A stretch of DNA of 64,000 bases from Dechloromonas sp. Dech2017 (GTDB taxonomy: Bacteria; Pseudomonadota; Gammaproteobacteria; Burkholderiales; Rhodocyclaceae). Position numbers and translations under genes: made by a program. The notes beneath the pieces are model-generated. The model did not search any database. It was not told the origin of the DNA and saw only the letters and a program-made list of their open reading frames with translations. Shown piece after piece: positions 25,708 through 37,903 of the stretch (positions are counted from its first letter, which is position 1; the number at the start of each line of letters is the position of its first letter). Where the stretch lies: assembly GCA_009469585.1 (NCBI GenBank), contig SSXW01000009.1, forward strand, positions 51,630 through 115,629. Direction: 5' to 3'.

Positions 25708-28193
25708 GACCGGGGCTCGCCTGGCGCATGCTCGGGCGGGAACTGCGTTCGGGCGAACTGCGCCTGCTTTTCGCGGCACTGGCCATCGCCGTGGCGCCGG
25801 TCAGCGCCGTCGACTTCTTCGCCGACCGCATCGATCGCGGCCTGCAGCGCCAGGCCCAGCAGATGATGGGCGGCGACCTGGTGCTCACCGCCGACCACGC
25901 CCTGCCGCCGGCGCTCGCCGCCGAAGCCGGGCGGCGCGGGCTGGGACTGGCCGAGACGCTGGTCTTCCCGAGCATGGTGATGGCCGGCGGCCAGGCCCAG
26001 CTGGCCGACATCAAGGCGGTCGGCGGCGGCTACCCGCTACGCGGCAAGCTGGCCATCAGCCAGGCGCCGGGCGAGCCGGGCGCGGTCACGGCGCACGGCC
26101 CGGCGGCCGGTACGGTGTGGCTCGACGAGCGGCTGGCCACGGCGCTCGGCGCCCGGCCCGGCGACAGCGTCGGCCTCGGCAGTCATTCCCTGCGGGTGGC
26201 CGCCATCCTGACCCGCGAGCCGGATCGCGGCATCAATTTCTTCAGCCTGGCGCCGCGCCTGATGATGCACCTCGACGACATCCCGGCCACCGGCCTCGTC
26301 CAGTTCGGGGCGCGCCTGCGCCACGGCCTGCTGGTCGCCGGCGACGAGCGCGCGGTGGCCGGTTTCCAGGCCTGGCTGAAGCCCCGCCTGGGGGCCGGCG
26401 AACGCCTCGAGGACGCCCGCCAGGCGCGACCGGAAATCAGCAGCGCGCTCGACCGCGCCCAGCGCTTCCTCGGCCTGGCCACGCTGCTCACCGTCGTCCT
26501 CTCGGCGGTGGCGGCGGCCATGGCGGCGCGGCGTTACACGCAGCGCCACCTCGACGCCTGCGCCGTGATGCGTTGCCTGGGCATGACGCACGGCCGCCTG
26601 CTCCGCCTGCATGCGACGCTCTTCCTGTGGCTGGCGGCGCTGGCCGGCGGACTCGGTTGCCTGCTCGGCTTCGCTTCGCATTTTGTGCTGATTTCCTGGT
26701 TGACCGCAGCACTCGGCCTGGAGCTGCCCTGGCCGGGCTGGCCGCCGCTGTTCGGCGGCCTGGCGGTGGCCGGCGTGCTGCTCTTCGGCTTTGCCTTCCC
26801 GCCGCTGCTGCAACTGGCCCGGGTGCCCACCCTGCGCGTCCTGCGCCGCGAGCTGGGGCCGCCGCGGGCCTCGCTGCTGGGCGCCTACGCCCTCGGCATC
26901 GCCCTGTTGAGCGGGCTGATCGTGCTGGTGGCCGGCGACCTGCGCCTGGGCGGGCTGGCCGTCGCCGGCTTCGGCGGGGCGCTGGCTGCCTTCTGGCTGA
27001 TCGCCCGGCTGGCCATCGCCGGCCTCGGCCGGGTGCGGGGCAGGGCCGGCTTCGGCTGGCGGCAGGGGCTGGCCAACCTCAACCGCCATGCCGCGGCCGG
27101 GGCCGTCCAGGTCGTGGCGCTGGCCATCGGCCTGATGGCCATGCTGCTGCTCACCGTCGTGCGCGGCGAACTGCTCGACGCCTGGCAGCAGTCGGTGCCG
27201 GCCGACGCGCCCAATCGCTTCGTCATCAACATCCAGCCCGAGCAGCGGCCGGCGGTGGCCGAGGCCCTGCGGGCGGCCGGCATCGCCAGCGAGCTGCTGC
27301 CCATGGTGCGCGGCCGGCTGGTCGAGATCGGCGGCCGCCCGGTCAGCGCCGCCAGTTACCCCGAGGACGAGCGCGCCCAGCGCCTGGTTTCGCGCGAATT
27401 CAACCTGTCGTGGGACAGCCGCCTGCCGGAGGGCAACCAGGTCGTGGCCGGGCGCTGGTTCGCGGCCGGCGAGGCCGGGCAGGGGTTGGCCTCGGTCGAG
27501 GCGGGGCTGGCCGCGACGCTGGGCATCAAGCTCGGCGACGAATTGCGTTTCGTCGTCGCCGGCAGCGAGAAGCGGCTGCGTGTCAGCAGCCTGCGCCAGC
27601 TGGCCTGGGACTCGATGCGGGTCAATTTCTTCGTGATGACGCCGCCCGGCGTCATCGACGACATGCCGGCCAGCTACATCACCAGCTTCCACCTGCCGGC
27701 GCAGCAGCACGACGCCGCCTCGGCGCTGATCCGCCAGTTTCCCAACCTGACGCTGATCGACGTCGGCGCCGTGCTGCAGGAGTTGCGCACGGTGATCGGC
27801 CAGGTGGCCGGGGCGATCCAGTTTGTTTTCCTGTTTTCGCTGCTGGCCGGCGGCGTTGTCATGTATTCGGCGCTGCTTACCGCCTTCGACGAGCGCCGCC
27901 ACGAACTGGCCGTGATGCGCGCCCTCGGCGGCCGGCGCCGGCAGCTGGCCGGGGCGCTCCTCGTCGAGCTGGCGGCGATCGGCGGGCTGGCCGGCCTGCT
28001 GGCGGCGAGCGGGGCCATGGTGCTGGGCAGCGTGGTCGGTCGCCAGGTCTTCCAGGTCGATCCTGCCTTCGGTTTCTGGCTGGCGCCGCTGTCGGCGCTG
28101 GGCGGGGCGCTGCTGACCGTGGCCATCGGCTGGCTGGCCGTGCGTCGCCTGGTCGGCACGCCGCCGCTGCTGGCGCTGCGCAGCGCCAGCTAG
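25704..28193 (+). CDS. FtsX-like ABC permease (YbbP/MacB-type, without adjacent ATPase)
   Basis: 829 residues: ten or so hydrophobic segments in two permease halves, each preceded by a periplasmic MacB-type domain. Patches: GLQRQAQQMMGGDLVLTA, LDRAQRFLGLATLLTVVLSAVAAAMAARRYTQRHLDACAVMRCLGM near 265, GVVMYSALLTAFDERRHELAVMRALGGRRRQL near 720, and a C-terminal RRLVGTPPLLALR. It is YbbP-like, a family normally paired with a YbbA ATPase, but no ATP-binding-cassette gene is next to it. It is translationally coupled to the GGDEF-EAL gene instead. The substrate is unknown; lipoprotein or toxin-related export is family knowledge only. Confidence 0.88.
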   Translation: MRPGLAWRMLGRELRSGELRLLFAALAIAVAPVSAVDFFADRIDRGLQRQAQQMMGGDLVLTADHALPPALAAEAGRRGLGLAETLVFPSMVMAGGQAQLADIKAVGGGYPLRGKLAISQAPGEPGAVTAHGPAAGTVWLDERLATALGARPGDSVGLGSHSLRVAAILTREPDRGINFFSLAPRLMMHLDDIPATGLVQFGARLRHGLLVAGDERAVAGFQAWLKPRLGAGERLEDARQARPEISSALDRAQRFLGLATLLTVVLSAVAAAMAARRYTQRHLDACAVMRCLGMTHGRLLRLHATLFLWLAALAGGLGCLLGFASHFVLISWLTAALGLELPWPGWPPLFGGLAVAGVLLFGFAFPPLLQLARVPTLRVLRRELGPPRASLLGAYALGIALLSGLIVLVAGDLRLGGLAVAGFGGALAAFWLIARLAIAGLGRVRGRAGFGWRQGLANLNRHAAAGAVQVVALAIGLMAMLLLTVVRGELLDAWQQSVPADAPNRFVINIQPEQRPAVAEALRAAGIASELLPMVRGRLVEIGGRPVSAASYPEDERAQRLVSREFNLSWDSRLPEGNQVVAGRWFAAGEAGQGLASVEAGLAATLGIKLGDELRFVVAGSEKRLRVSSLRQLAWDSMRVNFFVMTPPGVIDDMPASYITSFHLPAQQHDAASALIRQFPNLTLIDVGAVLQELRTVIGQVAGAIQFVFLFSLLAGGVVMYSALLTAFDERRHELAVMRALGGRRRQLAGALLVELAAIGGLAGLLAASGAMVLGSVVGRQVFQVDPAFGFWLAPLSALGGALLTVAIGWLAVRRLVGTPPLLALRSAS
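26675..26710 (-). repeat. Dispersed 36-bp motif, copy 5 (reverse, in permease gene)
   Basis: Minus-strand reading GCTGCGGTCAAC, CAG, GAAATCAGCAC, AAAATGCGAA. It lies in coding sequence, so chance is harder to exclude. Confidence 0.4.
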
Positions 28194-28610
28194 CTAGAGT
28201 TCGATGTCGATGACGTTGCGGCCGTCTTCGCGGCGGTAGCGGCAGCCCCGGGCCATGCCGCGGACCAGTTCGATGCCCCAGCCACCGATCGCTGCGGTCG
28301 ACGGCAATTTTCGGCCAATTTCGAAAGAATCGTCGAAAGGATCGAAGGCCGGCGCGGCGTCGCTGTACTGCAGGCAGAGGCCGTTTGCGTCGCGGCCGAG
28401 GGCCAGGCTGACCGGCGCCTCGCTGTCGCCGCCGTGGCCGTGGGCGACGGTATTGGTGAACAATTCCTCGGCGATCAGCTGCAGGCGCAGCACGTCGTCC
28501 GGCGCCACGCCGAGTCGGCCGGCGCAATCGGCGAGCAGGCCGAGCAGCCGGGGCAACTCGGCGGAACGCGCGGCGACGGAAATTTTCGTAAAATCGGCTG
28601 GCATCGACAT
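28194..28610 (-). CDS. RsbW-like anti-sigma / serine kinase ATPase domain protein
   Basis: 138 residues, a stand-alone HATPase_c domain of the RsbW/SpoIIAB kind. The N-box is LIAEELFTNTVAHGHGG near residue 50; a shortened G-box area is IGGWGIELVRGMARG near 110, with DSFEIG before it. Such proteins bind and phosphorylate STAS proteins and sequester a sigma factor or other partner. A matching STAS gene and SpoIIE phosphatase lie 1-5 kb to the right. The start is one of two in-frame ATGs (28610 or 28604). It is divergent from the FecR gene with only 15 bases between starts. Residues near 95-105 are encoded in a copy of the dispersed motif. Confidence 0.87.
   Translation of the reverse strand: MSMPADFTKISVAARSAELPRLLGLLADCAGRLGVAPDDVLRLQLIAEELFTNTVAHGHGGDSEAPVSLALGRDANGLCLQYSDAAPAFDPFDDSFEIGRKLPSTAAIGGWGIELVRGMARGCRYRREDGRNVIDIEL
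28291..28326 (+). repeat. Dispersed 36-bp motif, copy 6 (in RsbW-like gene)
   Basis: Reads GCTGCGGTCGAC, GGC, AATTTTCGGCC, AATTTCGAAA. Confidence 0.55.
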
Positions 28611-28625
28611 TTTTCGGGAATCGAC

Positions 28626-29093
28626 ATGATTAGAACACATCGCCTGGCCGTCGGGCTGGCTGCTGCGCTGGCCAGTCTCCTGGCCAGTCCGCTGGCCCTG
28701 GCCGACGACCCGGCCGGCATGGTCAAGGTCAGCAAGGGGCAGGTCAGCATCGAACGGGCCGGGGCAAGGCTGCCGGCCGCAGTCGGCACGCCGGTGCTGG
28801 TCAGCGACCGGCTGCGTACTGGGCGGGACGGTTCGGTTGGCGTCACGCTGCGCGACAACACGCTGCTCTCGGCCGGGCCGAACTCGCTGATCGTCATCGA
28901 CAAGTTCGTCTTCGACAAGACCACGCAGGAGGGCGCCATGTCGGTCCACATCCGCCGGGGAACGCTGGCCGTCGCCTCCGGCCGGATCGCCAAGAAGACG
29001 CCGGAATCGGTCGATTTCCACACGCCGACCTCGGTGCTCGGCGTGCGCGGCACCGAGTTCGTCGTCGAAGTCGAAGGAGACGGCGATGAATAA
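28626..29093 (+). CDS. Periplasmic FecR-domain protein
   Basis: 155 residues with a signal peptide (LAVGLAAALASLLASPLALA, cleaved before DDPAG). The mature protein is a FecR-type beta domain: VKVSKGQVSIERAGARLPAAVGTPVLVSDRLRTG, GSVGVTLRDNTLLSAGPNSLIVIDKFVF and a terminal SVLGVRGTEFVVEV. Single-domain FecR proteins of this sort occur next to CHASE2 proteins and OmpA lipoproteins in many proteobacteria, here too. It overlaps the OmpA lipoprotein gene by eight bases. GTAAAAT lies 32 bases before its start. The bound ligand is unknown. Confidence 0.9.
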   Translation: MIRTHRLAVGLAAALASLLASPLALADDPAGMVKVSKGQVSIERAGARLPAAVGTPVLVSDRLRTGRDGSVGVTLRDNTLLSAGPNSLIVIDKFVFDKTTQEGAMSVHIRRGTLAVASGRIAKKTPESVDFHTPTSVLGVRGTEFVVEVEGDGDE

Positions 29094-29670
29094 GGCGCTG
29101 GCTTCCCTGTTGCTGGCCAGCCTGCTGGCCGCCGGCTGCGTCAGCGAGCGCGTCGTGCTGCTGCCTTCGGCCGACGGCCGCCCCGGCGCTGTGGTCGTCC
29201 GCGATGCCGGCGGCGAAGTGCGGCTCGACCGGCCCTACGCCGCCACCCGGCGCAGCCTGGGCGGCAACGACGCCTACCAGTCCTCGCCCGAGGAGGTGAG
29301 CGAACGTTTCGGCGCCGCGCTGGCCGCCCGGCCGCCCCGCCCGGTCAGCTACGTGCTGTATTTCGAGGCCGGCGGCAATGTGCTGACCGCCGCATCGCAG
29401 GCGGCGCTGGTCGATATCCGTCGGAAAATCGCCGAACAGGCGGCGTCGGAAGTGCGCATCATCGGCCATACCGACCGCGTCGGCAGCGTCGAGGGCAACG
29501 ATGCGCTGTCGCTGAAGCGGGCGGAAAGCTTGCGCGACTTGCTGGTCGAATCCGGCGTGGCCGCGGACAAGCTGGAAGCGGTCGGCCGCGGCGAACGCGA
29601 CCCGCTGGTGCCGACAGCCGACGAGGTCGACGAGCCGAAGAACCGCCGGGTCGAGATCGTCGTCCGCTAG
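29086..29670 (+). CDS. OmpA-family lipoprotein
   Basis: 194 residues. A lipoprotein signal with lipobox LAAGC (Cys18), then a middle part without clear similarity and a C-terminal OmpA/MotB peptidoglycan-binding domain (YVLYFEAGGNVLTAAS, IIGHTDRVGSVEGNDALSLKRAESLRDLLVESGV, AVGRGERDPLV, NRRVEIVV) with the conserved TD and RR residues. It should be anchored in the outer membrane and hold the cell wall. It is coupled to the FecR gene by overlap; its stop overlaps the end of the convergent CHASE2-SpoIIE gene by four bases. Confidence 0.92.
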   Translation: MNKALASLLLASLLAAGCVSERVVLLPSADGRPGAVVVRDAGGEVRLDRPYAATRRSLGGNDAYQSSPEEVSERFGAALAARPPRPVSYVLYFEAGGNVLTAASQAALVDIRRKIAEQAASEVRIIGHTDRVGSVEGNDALSLKRAESLRDLLVESGVAADKLEAVGRGERDPLVPTADEVDEPKNRRVEIVVR

Positions 29671-31787
29671 ACGGCGGTGCCGTTCCAGCGCAGCAGCAGC
29701 AGGGTCAGGTCGTCGGCCGGCGGCCGGCCGGCCTCGAAGTCGCGCACGGCGTCGCGCAGGCTGGCGACGGCAGCGGGCAGTTCGGTCCGGTCGACCGCTG
29801 TGGTCAGCTGCATCAGTCGCTCGATGCCGAACATTTCACCGTCTGCCCGCGCCTCGGTGACGCCGTCGGTGAACAGGCAGAGCAGGTCCCCGGGCTGCAG
29901 CTGCAGGCTGCCGGCACGATACGGATAGTCGCCGGCGGCGCAGAGCGGCGGACCGCCGATGTCGGCGGTGTCGACCCGCGAGGCCTGGCCGCGGCGCAGC
30001 AGGATGGGCGCGTCGTGGCCGGCGCAGACGTATTCCATCAGCCCCGAATCGACATCGACGACGGCGACGAAGGCGGTGACGAACAGGCATTCGCCGTTTT
30101 CCCGGTTCAGTTCGTCCTCGATCTCGCGCAGGGCCAGGCCTGGGTCGGGTTGGCGGCGAAGCAGCGTGCCGGTCAGGGTTTTCGAGATGGCCATGAACAG
30201 GCTGGCCGGGATGCCCTTGCCGGAGACGTCGCCGATGGCCAGGCAGAGGCGCTTGTCGTCGAGCATGAAGCAGTCGTAGTAATCGCCGCCGACGGCTAGC
30301 GCCGGTTCGAGCAGGGCGGCCACGGCAAAACGGGTGTCGCCGGCGAAGCGGGTGGCCGGGTCGGGCAGCAGGCCCATCTGGATGCGCCGGGCGGCGCCCA
30401 GTTCGCCGTTCACCCGGGCTGCCTCCTCGCGGCTGGCCTGCAGCTGCCGCTCGGCCTCCCGGCGCTTGCCGTCGGCGGCGATCAGCGTGTTGGCGAGCAG
30501 CGACATGAACACCGGGCTGAGCAGCATGAGCGTCGAGGCGCTGTCGAACAGCCAGCCGCCGTGCCGGAAAGCGAGCAGCCCGCCGCCGCCGAGCAGTACG
30601 CCGAGGCCGGCAAAGGCCAGTACGGCGTAGCGCGGCCGCAGTACCGGCGTCACGGTGACGAGCAGCAGGCCGCCGAGCAGCAGGGCGCCCAGCTCGAGCC
30701 AGGGCATCCAGTAGGGGCGCTGCAGGGCGACGCCGGCGAGCAGGCTTTCGATGACCTGAACATGGATGTCGATGCCCGGAAGGCTCTGGCCGAGCGGCGT
30801 GACGATGCGGTCCTGCAGGCCGGTGCTGTTGAAGCCGACGATGGCGAAGCGGCCGGCGAACAGTTCCGGCGGATGCACGCCGGCCAGCACGTCGGCCGCC
30901 GACAGGTAGTAGTGCGAGCTGGCCGGCCCGAAATGCAGCAGCAATTCGCCGTCGGCCTGCGTCGGTACGCGGTAGTCGCCGATGCGCATCGCCGTCATGC
31001 CGCCGGGCCCGCTTTCCGGCGCGACCCGGGCATGTTCGCCGAGCGCCTGGCGGACCATTTCGAGCGGCAGGGAAAGAAAAGGCATCTGGTTGACCAGGCC
31101 GAGCGTCGGCACGCTGCGCAATACGCCGCGTTCGTCATTGGCCTGCAGGCGCTGCGGGCTGGCGTTGATCAGACCTTCGCCGGCGGCAGCCTTCTCCAGC
31201 GGCGGCCGACTGGTGAGGGCGGCGGCGTAGTGGGGCAGACCGCTGGCGGCTCGCTGGTCGAGCGTGAGCACCGGCAGCGGCCGGGCCGGCTGGCGCGAGC
31301 CGGGCAGGGGCTGGTCGAGGCCGACGACAGCGAGCACCGTCGGGTGGCCGGCCAGACCGGCGGCAAGTTGCCCATCGGGGTCGGGCAGGCCGGCCAGCGC
31401 TTCGGCCGGCAGGCCGGGCAGGCGGTCGGCGAGGACTTCCGGGCTGTAGCGGTCGCGTTCGGCGAAAACGATGTCGATGCCCAGCGCCAAGGGCTGGCCG
31501 GCCTGGATGCGGTCGACCAGGCGGGCCAGCAGGTCGCGCGGCCACGGCCACTGGCCGTGCCTGAGCAGGCTCTGGCTGTCGATGCCGACGACGACAACCG
31601 GTTCGCTGTCGCGCTGGCGCGGCATCAGGCGCTGGTACTGGTCGAACTGCGCTTCGCGCACGGCGAGCAGGGCGGTGTTTTCAATGCGCCCGAGGAGCAG
31701 GGCGCCGGCGACCAGCAGGAGCAGCGGGAAGGCCCGGCCGCGTCCGGCCCGGATCACGGCGAGGAGCGGTCCGCCCAGGCGTTTCAC
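29667..31787 (-). CDS. CHASE2-sensor SpoIIE-type (PP2C) serine phosphatase
   Basis: 706 residues. N-terminal membrane segment, periplasmic CHASE2 domain (VVVVGIDSQSLLRHGQWPWPRDLLARLVDRI near 65-95; FNSTGLQDRIVTPLG near 350), three membrane segments near 390-470, a coiled-coil linker, and a SpoIIE/PP2C domain with the metal motifs VGGDYYD, IGDVSGKGIPASLFM, FTDGVTEA and PPADDLTLLLL. This is the RsbU/RsbP-type enzyme that dephosphorylates a STAS anti-anti-sigma protein on a signal. The GTG at 31787 is the start because it overlaps the preceding stop (GTGA); the much longer leftward frame is spurious. It is third in the operon STAS, MBL, phosphatase. Confidence 0.93.
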   Translation of the reverse strand: MKRLGGPLLAVIRAGRGRAFPLLLLVAGALLLGRIENTALLAVREAQFDQYQRLMPRQRDSEPVVVVGIDSQSLLRHGQWPWPRDLLARLVDRIQAGQPLALGIDIVFAERDRYSPEVLADRLPGLPAEALAGLPDPDGQLAAGLAGHPTVLAVVGLDQPLPGSRQPARPLPVLTLDQRAASGLPHYAAALTSRPPLEKAAAGEGLINASPQRLQANDERGVLRSVPTLGLVNQMPFLSLPLEMVRQALGEHARVAPESGPGGMTAMRIGDYRVPTQADGELLLHFGPASSHYYLSAADVLAGVHPPELFAGRFAIVGFNSTGLQDRIVTPLGQSLPGIDIHVQVIESLLAGVALQRPYWMPWLELGALLLGGLLLVTVTPVLRPRYAVLAFAGLGVLLGGGGLLAFRHGGWLFDSASTLMLLSPVFMSLLANTLIAADGKRREAERQLQASREEAARVNGELGAARRIQMGLLPDPATRFAGDTRFAVAALLEPALAVGGDYYDCFMLDDKRLCLAIGDVSGKGIPASLFMAISKTLTGTLLRRQPDPGLALREIEDELNRENGECLFVTAFVAVVDVDSGLMEYVCAGHDAPILLRRGQASRVDTADIGGPPLCAAGDYPYRAGSLQLQPGDLLCLFTDGVTEARADGEMFGIERLMQLTTAVDRTELPAAVASLRDAVRDFEAGRPPADDLTLLLLRWNGTAV

Positions 31788-32746
31788 AGCGTGATGGTCA
31801 GCCCGTCGTAGGCGGAAATGATCTCGAGCGGCGGACGGCTGCCGCGGGTGATCTGCTCGAGGCGCCGGGTTTCGGCGACCAGCCGGGACAACTGCTTGTC
31901 GTCGTGGCAGGGCTCGTGATGGAAGAGGGCGAGCCGGCGGGCGGCAGCGGCCTGGCACAGCTCGACGCCGACGATGTTGCTCGAGTGGCCCCAGTCGGCC
32001 TTCACCGAAATGGCTTCGGCCAGCGAGTACATGGCGTCGAAGATGACCAGGTCGGCCTTGGCGAAGAAGGCGACGAATTCGTCGTGCTCGGCCTTGTTGT
32101 CGAGCTTGTGCTCGGAATCGGTGGAGTAGACGACGGTGCGATCCAGGCTTTCGAAGCGATAGCCGTAGGAGTCGCCGGCGTGCATCTGGCGCTTGGGCGT
32201 GACATTGATGCCGGCGATGTACTTGGCGACGCCGGGCGTCATCACGTCGAATTCGATGGTGGCCCCGGCCTGGGTGTAGTCCACAGGAAAATTGGGGGCG
32301 CGCATCTGGAGACGGATGGCGTTTTCCAGTTGCGGGTGGCAGCCGTGGATGACGATGCGGTTGCCGGGGATGTAGATGGGCGCGAAATACGGGAAGCCCA
32401 TCAGGTGGTCCCAGTGCAGGTGGGAGATGAAGATGTGGTAGGTCTGCGGGTTGGGCACGCCGAAGCGGGCGATCTTGGCCTGGCCGAGCGGGCGGGCGCC
32501 GCTGCCCATGTCGCAGATGAAGTGGGCCGGCCCGTCGCCGACGATTTCGACGCACGACGAATTGCCGCCAAAAGTCCCGTTGACCGCGAAAGGCAGCTTG
32601 TCGACGAATTCGTCGAGGGCGGCTCGCGTCTTGAAGGATTTGCCGTTGGCGGCGATCAGGGCGGCGACGATCTTTTCGCGAATGTCGCGGTGGGTCGGCG
32701 CGACCGGGATGGCGCCGCGCGTCCCCCAGAAAACCACTTCCTTCAT
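31784..32746 (-). CDS. Metallo-beta-lactamase-fold hydrolase
   Basis: 320 residues, cytoplasmic. The metal motif HLHWDH (HxHxDH) is near residue 110, later His residues in HHEPCHDD near 280, an Asp in TDSEHK near 212, and the start VVFWGTRGAIPV is typical of the class-II-phosphodiesterase-like / lactonase-like branch. The substrate is unknown; a cyclic-nucleotide or signal molecule is possible given the position between a STAS protein and a CHASE2 phosphatase. It overlaps both neighbours by four bases, so it belongs to the signalling operon. Confidence 0.9.
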   Translation of the reverse strand: MKEVVFWGTRGAIPVAPTHRDIREKIVAALIAANGKSFKTRAALDEFVDKLPFAVNGTFGGNSSCVEIVGDGPAHFICDMGSGARPLGQAKIARFGVPNPQTYHIFISHLHWDHLMGFPYFAPIYIPGNRIVIHGCHPQLENAIRLQMRAPNFPVDYTQAGATIEFDVMTPGVAKYIAGINVTPKRQMHAGDSYGYRFESLDRTVVYSTDSEHKLDNKAEHDEFVAFFAKADLVIFDAMYSLAEAISVKADWGHSSNIVGVELCQAAAARRLALFHHEPCHDDKQLSRLVAETRRLEQITRGSRPPLEIISAYDGLTITL

Positions 32747-33090
32747 GAAGCGATGACCTGGCAGGCGCTGTCGACGCTGGCGTAGCAGGGCACGATCAGG
32801 TTGAAGCGGCTGATCGCGAAGACCTCCTGGACCAGGGGTTGCAGGGCGGCAATGGCGAGGACGCCGCGTTGCGCCTTGGCCTGGCGCGAGGCCATCATCA
32901 GCACGCGCAGGCCGGCGCTGCTGATGTAGTCGACGGCCGAGAAATCGAGGAGGACGGGCGATGCGCCCTGGCGGCAGCGTTCAAGGACGGGGGCCAGCGC
33001 CAATGCGAACTCTTCGCTGGCGGTGTGGTCTATGCGACCGCTGACCGAAACGATCAGCACGCCGGCCGCTTCGCGGATGGGTAAATTCAT
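32743..33090 (-). CDS. STAS-domain anti-sigma factor antagonist
   Basis: 115 residues, a single STAS domain. The phosphorylatable Ser lies in [15 protein letters not shown] near residue 57; the [24 protein letters not shown] start is typical of anti-anti-sigma proteins. The ATG at 33090 is preferred over an upstream ATG because the conserved domain begins at once. It is the first gene of the operon with the MBL protein and the CHASE2-SpoIIE phosphatase, and the expected substrate of the latter and of the RsbW-like kinase at 28.2 kb. No sigma factor gene is in the cluster. Confidence 0.92.
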   Translation of the reverse strand: MNLPIREAAGVLIVSVSGRIDHTASEEFALALAPVLERCRQGASPVLLDFSAVDYISSAGLRVLMMASRQAKAQRGVLAIAALQPLVQEVFAISRFNLIVPCYASVDSACQVIAS

Positions 33091-33155
33091 TGTCGCGTCA
33101 GGGTTTTGGCTGTATGGCAAAGGGCAAGTATGCCATGGCGGTCGGCACACTCAGG

Positions 33156-33161
33156 TAAAAT
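33156..33161 (+). promoter_or_regulatory. -10-like TAAAAT immediately upstream of ygiQ
   Basis: AGGTAAAAT ends five bases before the ygiQ ATG, so transcription would start at about the start codon. It is the third case of the GTAAAAT/start-codon arrangement. Confidence 0.35.
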
Positions 33162-33166
33162 ATTGC

Positions 33167-35410
<2,244 letters not shown>

Positions 35411-35425
35411 TTCAGGGAAGAAACC

Positions 35426-35815
35426 ATGGAAAACACCAGCACCACCTACGAAAAGATCGGCGGCGAGGCCGGCGTCGGCAAACTGTGCGACCGCTTCTAC
35501 GAACTGATGGACAGCACGCCGCACTTCGCCGAACTGCGCGCCATCCACCCCGAGAGCCTGCAGGGCTCGCGCGACAAGCTGTTCATGTTCCTCTCCGGCT
35601 GGTTAGGCGGCCCCGACCTCTTCGTCGAGAAATTCGGCCATCCCCGCCTGCGCGCCCGCCACATGCCGTTCGCCATCGGCGTCAAGGAGCGCGACCAGTG
35701 GGTGGCCTGCATGGTGCTGGCCATGGAGGATGTCGGCATCGAGGAAGGCATCCGCGCCAAGCTGCTGGAAAACTTCTTCAACACCGCCGATTTCATGCGC
35801 AATAAAGAAGGATAA
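35426..35815 (+). CDS. Group II truncated hemoglobin (TrHbO-like)
   Basis: 129 residues, a 2/2 globin. Group-II hallmarks: [21 protein letters not shown] at the start, [12 protein letters not shown] in the E helix region, the proximal His in [13 protein letters not shown] near residue 75, and the GWG8-type Trp in RDQWVACM near 91. Group II globins bind oxygen tightly and are often tied to oxidative or NO stress. It follows ygiQ by 15 bases and has a usable GGGAAG ribosome-binding site, so the two may be cotranscribed. The 5' end is unambiguous. Confidence 0.93.
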   Translation: MENTSTTYEKIGGEAGVGKLCDRFYELMDSTPHFAELRAIHPESLQGSRDKLFMFLSGWLGGPDLFVEKFGHPRLRARHMPFAIGVKERDQWVACMVLAMEDVGIEEGIRAKLLENFFNTADFMRNKEG

Positions 35816-35852
35816 AAGCGCCTTGGGGATGTTGCGGCGCAGCACGGGGTGG

Positions 35853-35858
35853 TAGAAT
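35853..35858 (+). promoter_or_regulatory. Possible typA -10 box
   Basis: TAGAAT is preceded by TTGCGG with a 15-base spacer, a weak sigma-70-like arrangement about 35 bases before the typA start. Confidence 0.3.
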
Positions 35859-35892
35859 CACGCCTTTGATTTTTCGGCTAATTCCAAACCCC

Positions 35893-37734
<1,842 letters not shown>

Positions 37735-37747
37735 TTCGCCCGCGCCC

Positions 37748-37903
37748 ATGAGCTTCTGCCAACCCTGCCGGGATCTGGTGGCTCAACACAAAAAGGCGGC
37801 CCGTTGGGTCGCCTTTTTGTTGGGCCTGTCGCTGTTCTTCACGCTGTTGGGCCTGGTCTCCGACCCGGTTAACGGCATCGGCCTGTGTCGGGTTTATCCG
37901 TAG
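37748..37903 (+). CDS. Possible 51-residue membrane microprotein after typA
   Basis: An ORF of 51 codons starting 13 bases after the typA stop: a CxxC pair (FCQPCRDL), a basic patch and one good hydrophobic segment (WVAFLLGLSLFFTLLGLV). Against it, the typA terminator hairpin lies inside the frame and its 3' end overlaps the end of the opposite-strand gene. It could be chance. Confidence 0.3.
   Translation: MSFCQPCRDLVAQHKKAARWVAFLLGLSLFFTLLGLVSDPVNGIGLCRVYP
37790..37818 (+). terminator. Intrinsic terminator of typA
   Basis: AAAAAGGCG-G-CCC, loop GTT, GGG-T-CGCCTTTTT: a long stem with A and T tracts on both sides, about 55 bases after the typA stop; it can work in both directions. Confidence 0.75.

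Noticed and set aside
23713..25779. 688-residue leftward frame opposite the second GGDEF-EAL gene
   Set aside because: Antisense shadow caused by high GC; the plus strand has complete GGDEF and EAL motifs.
26037..27902. 621-residue leftward frame opposite the FtsX-like gene
   Set aside because: Gln/Gly/Arg-rich antisense shadow of a clear permease.
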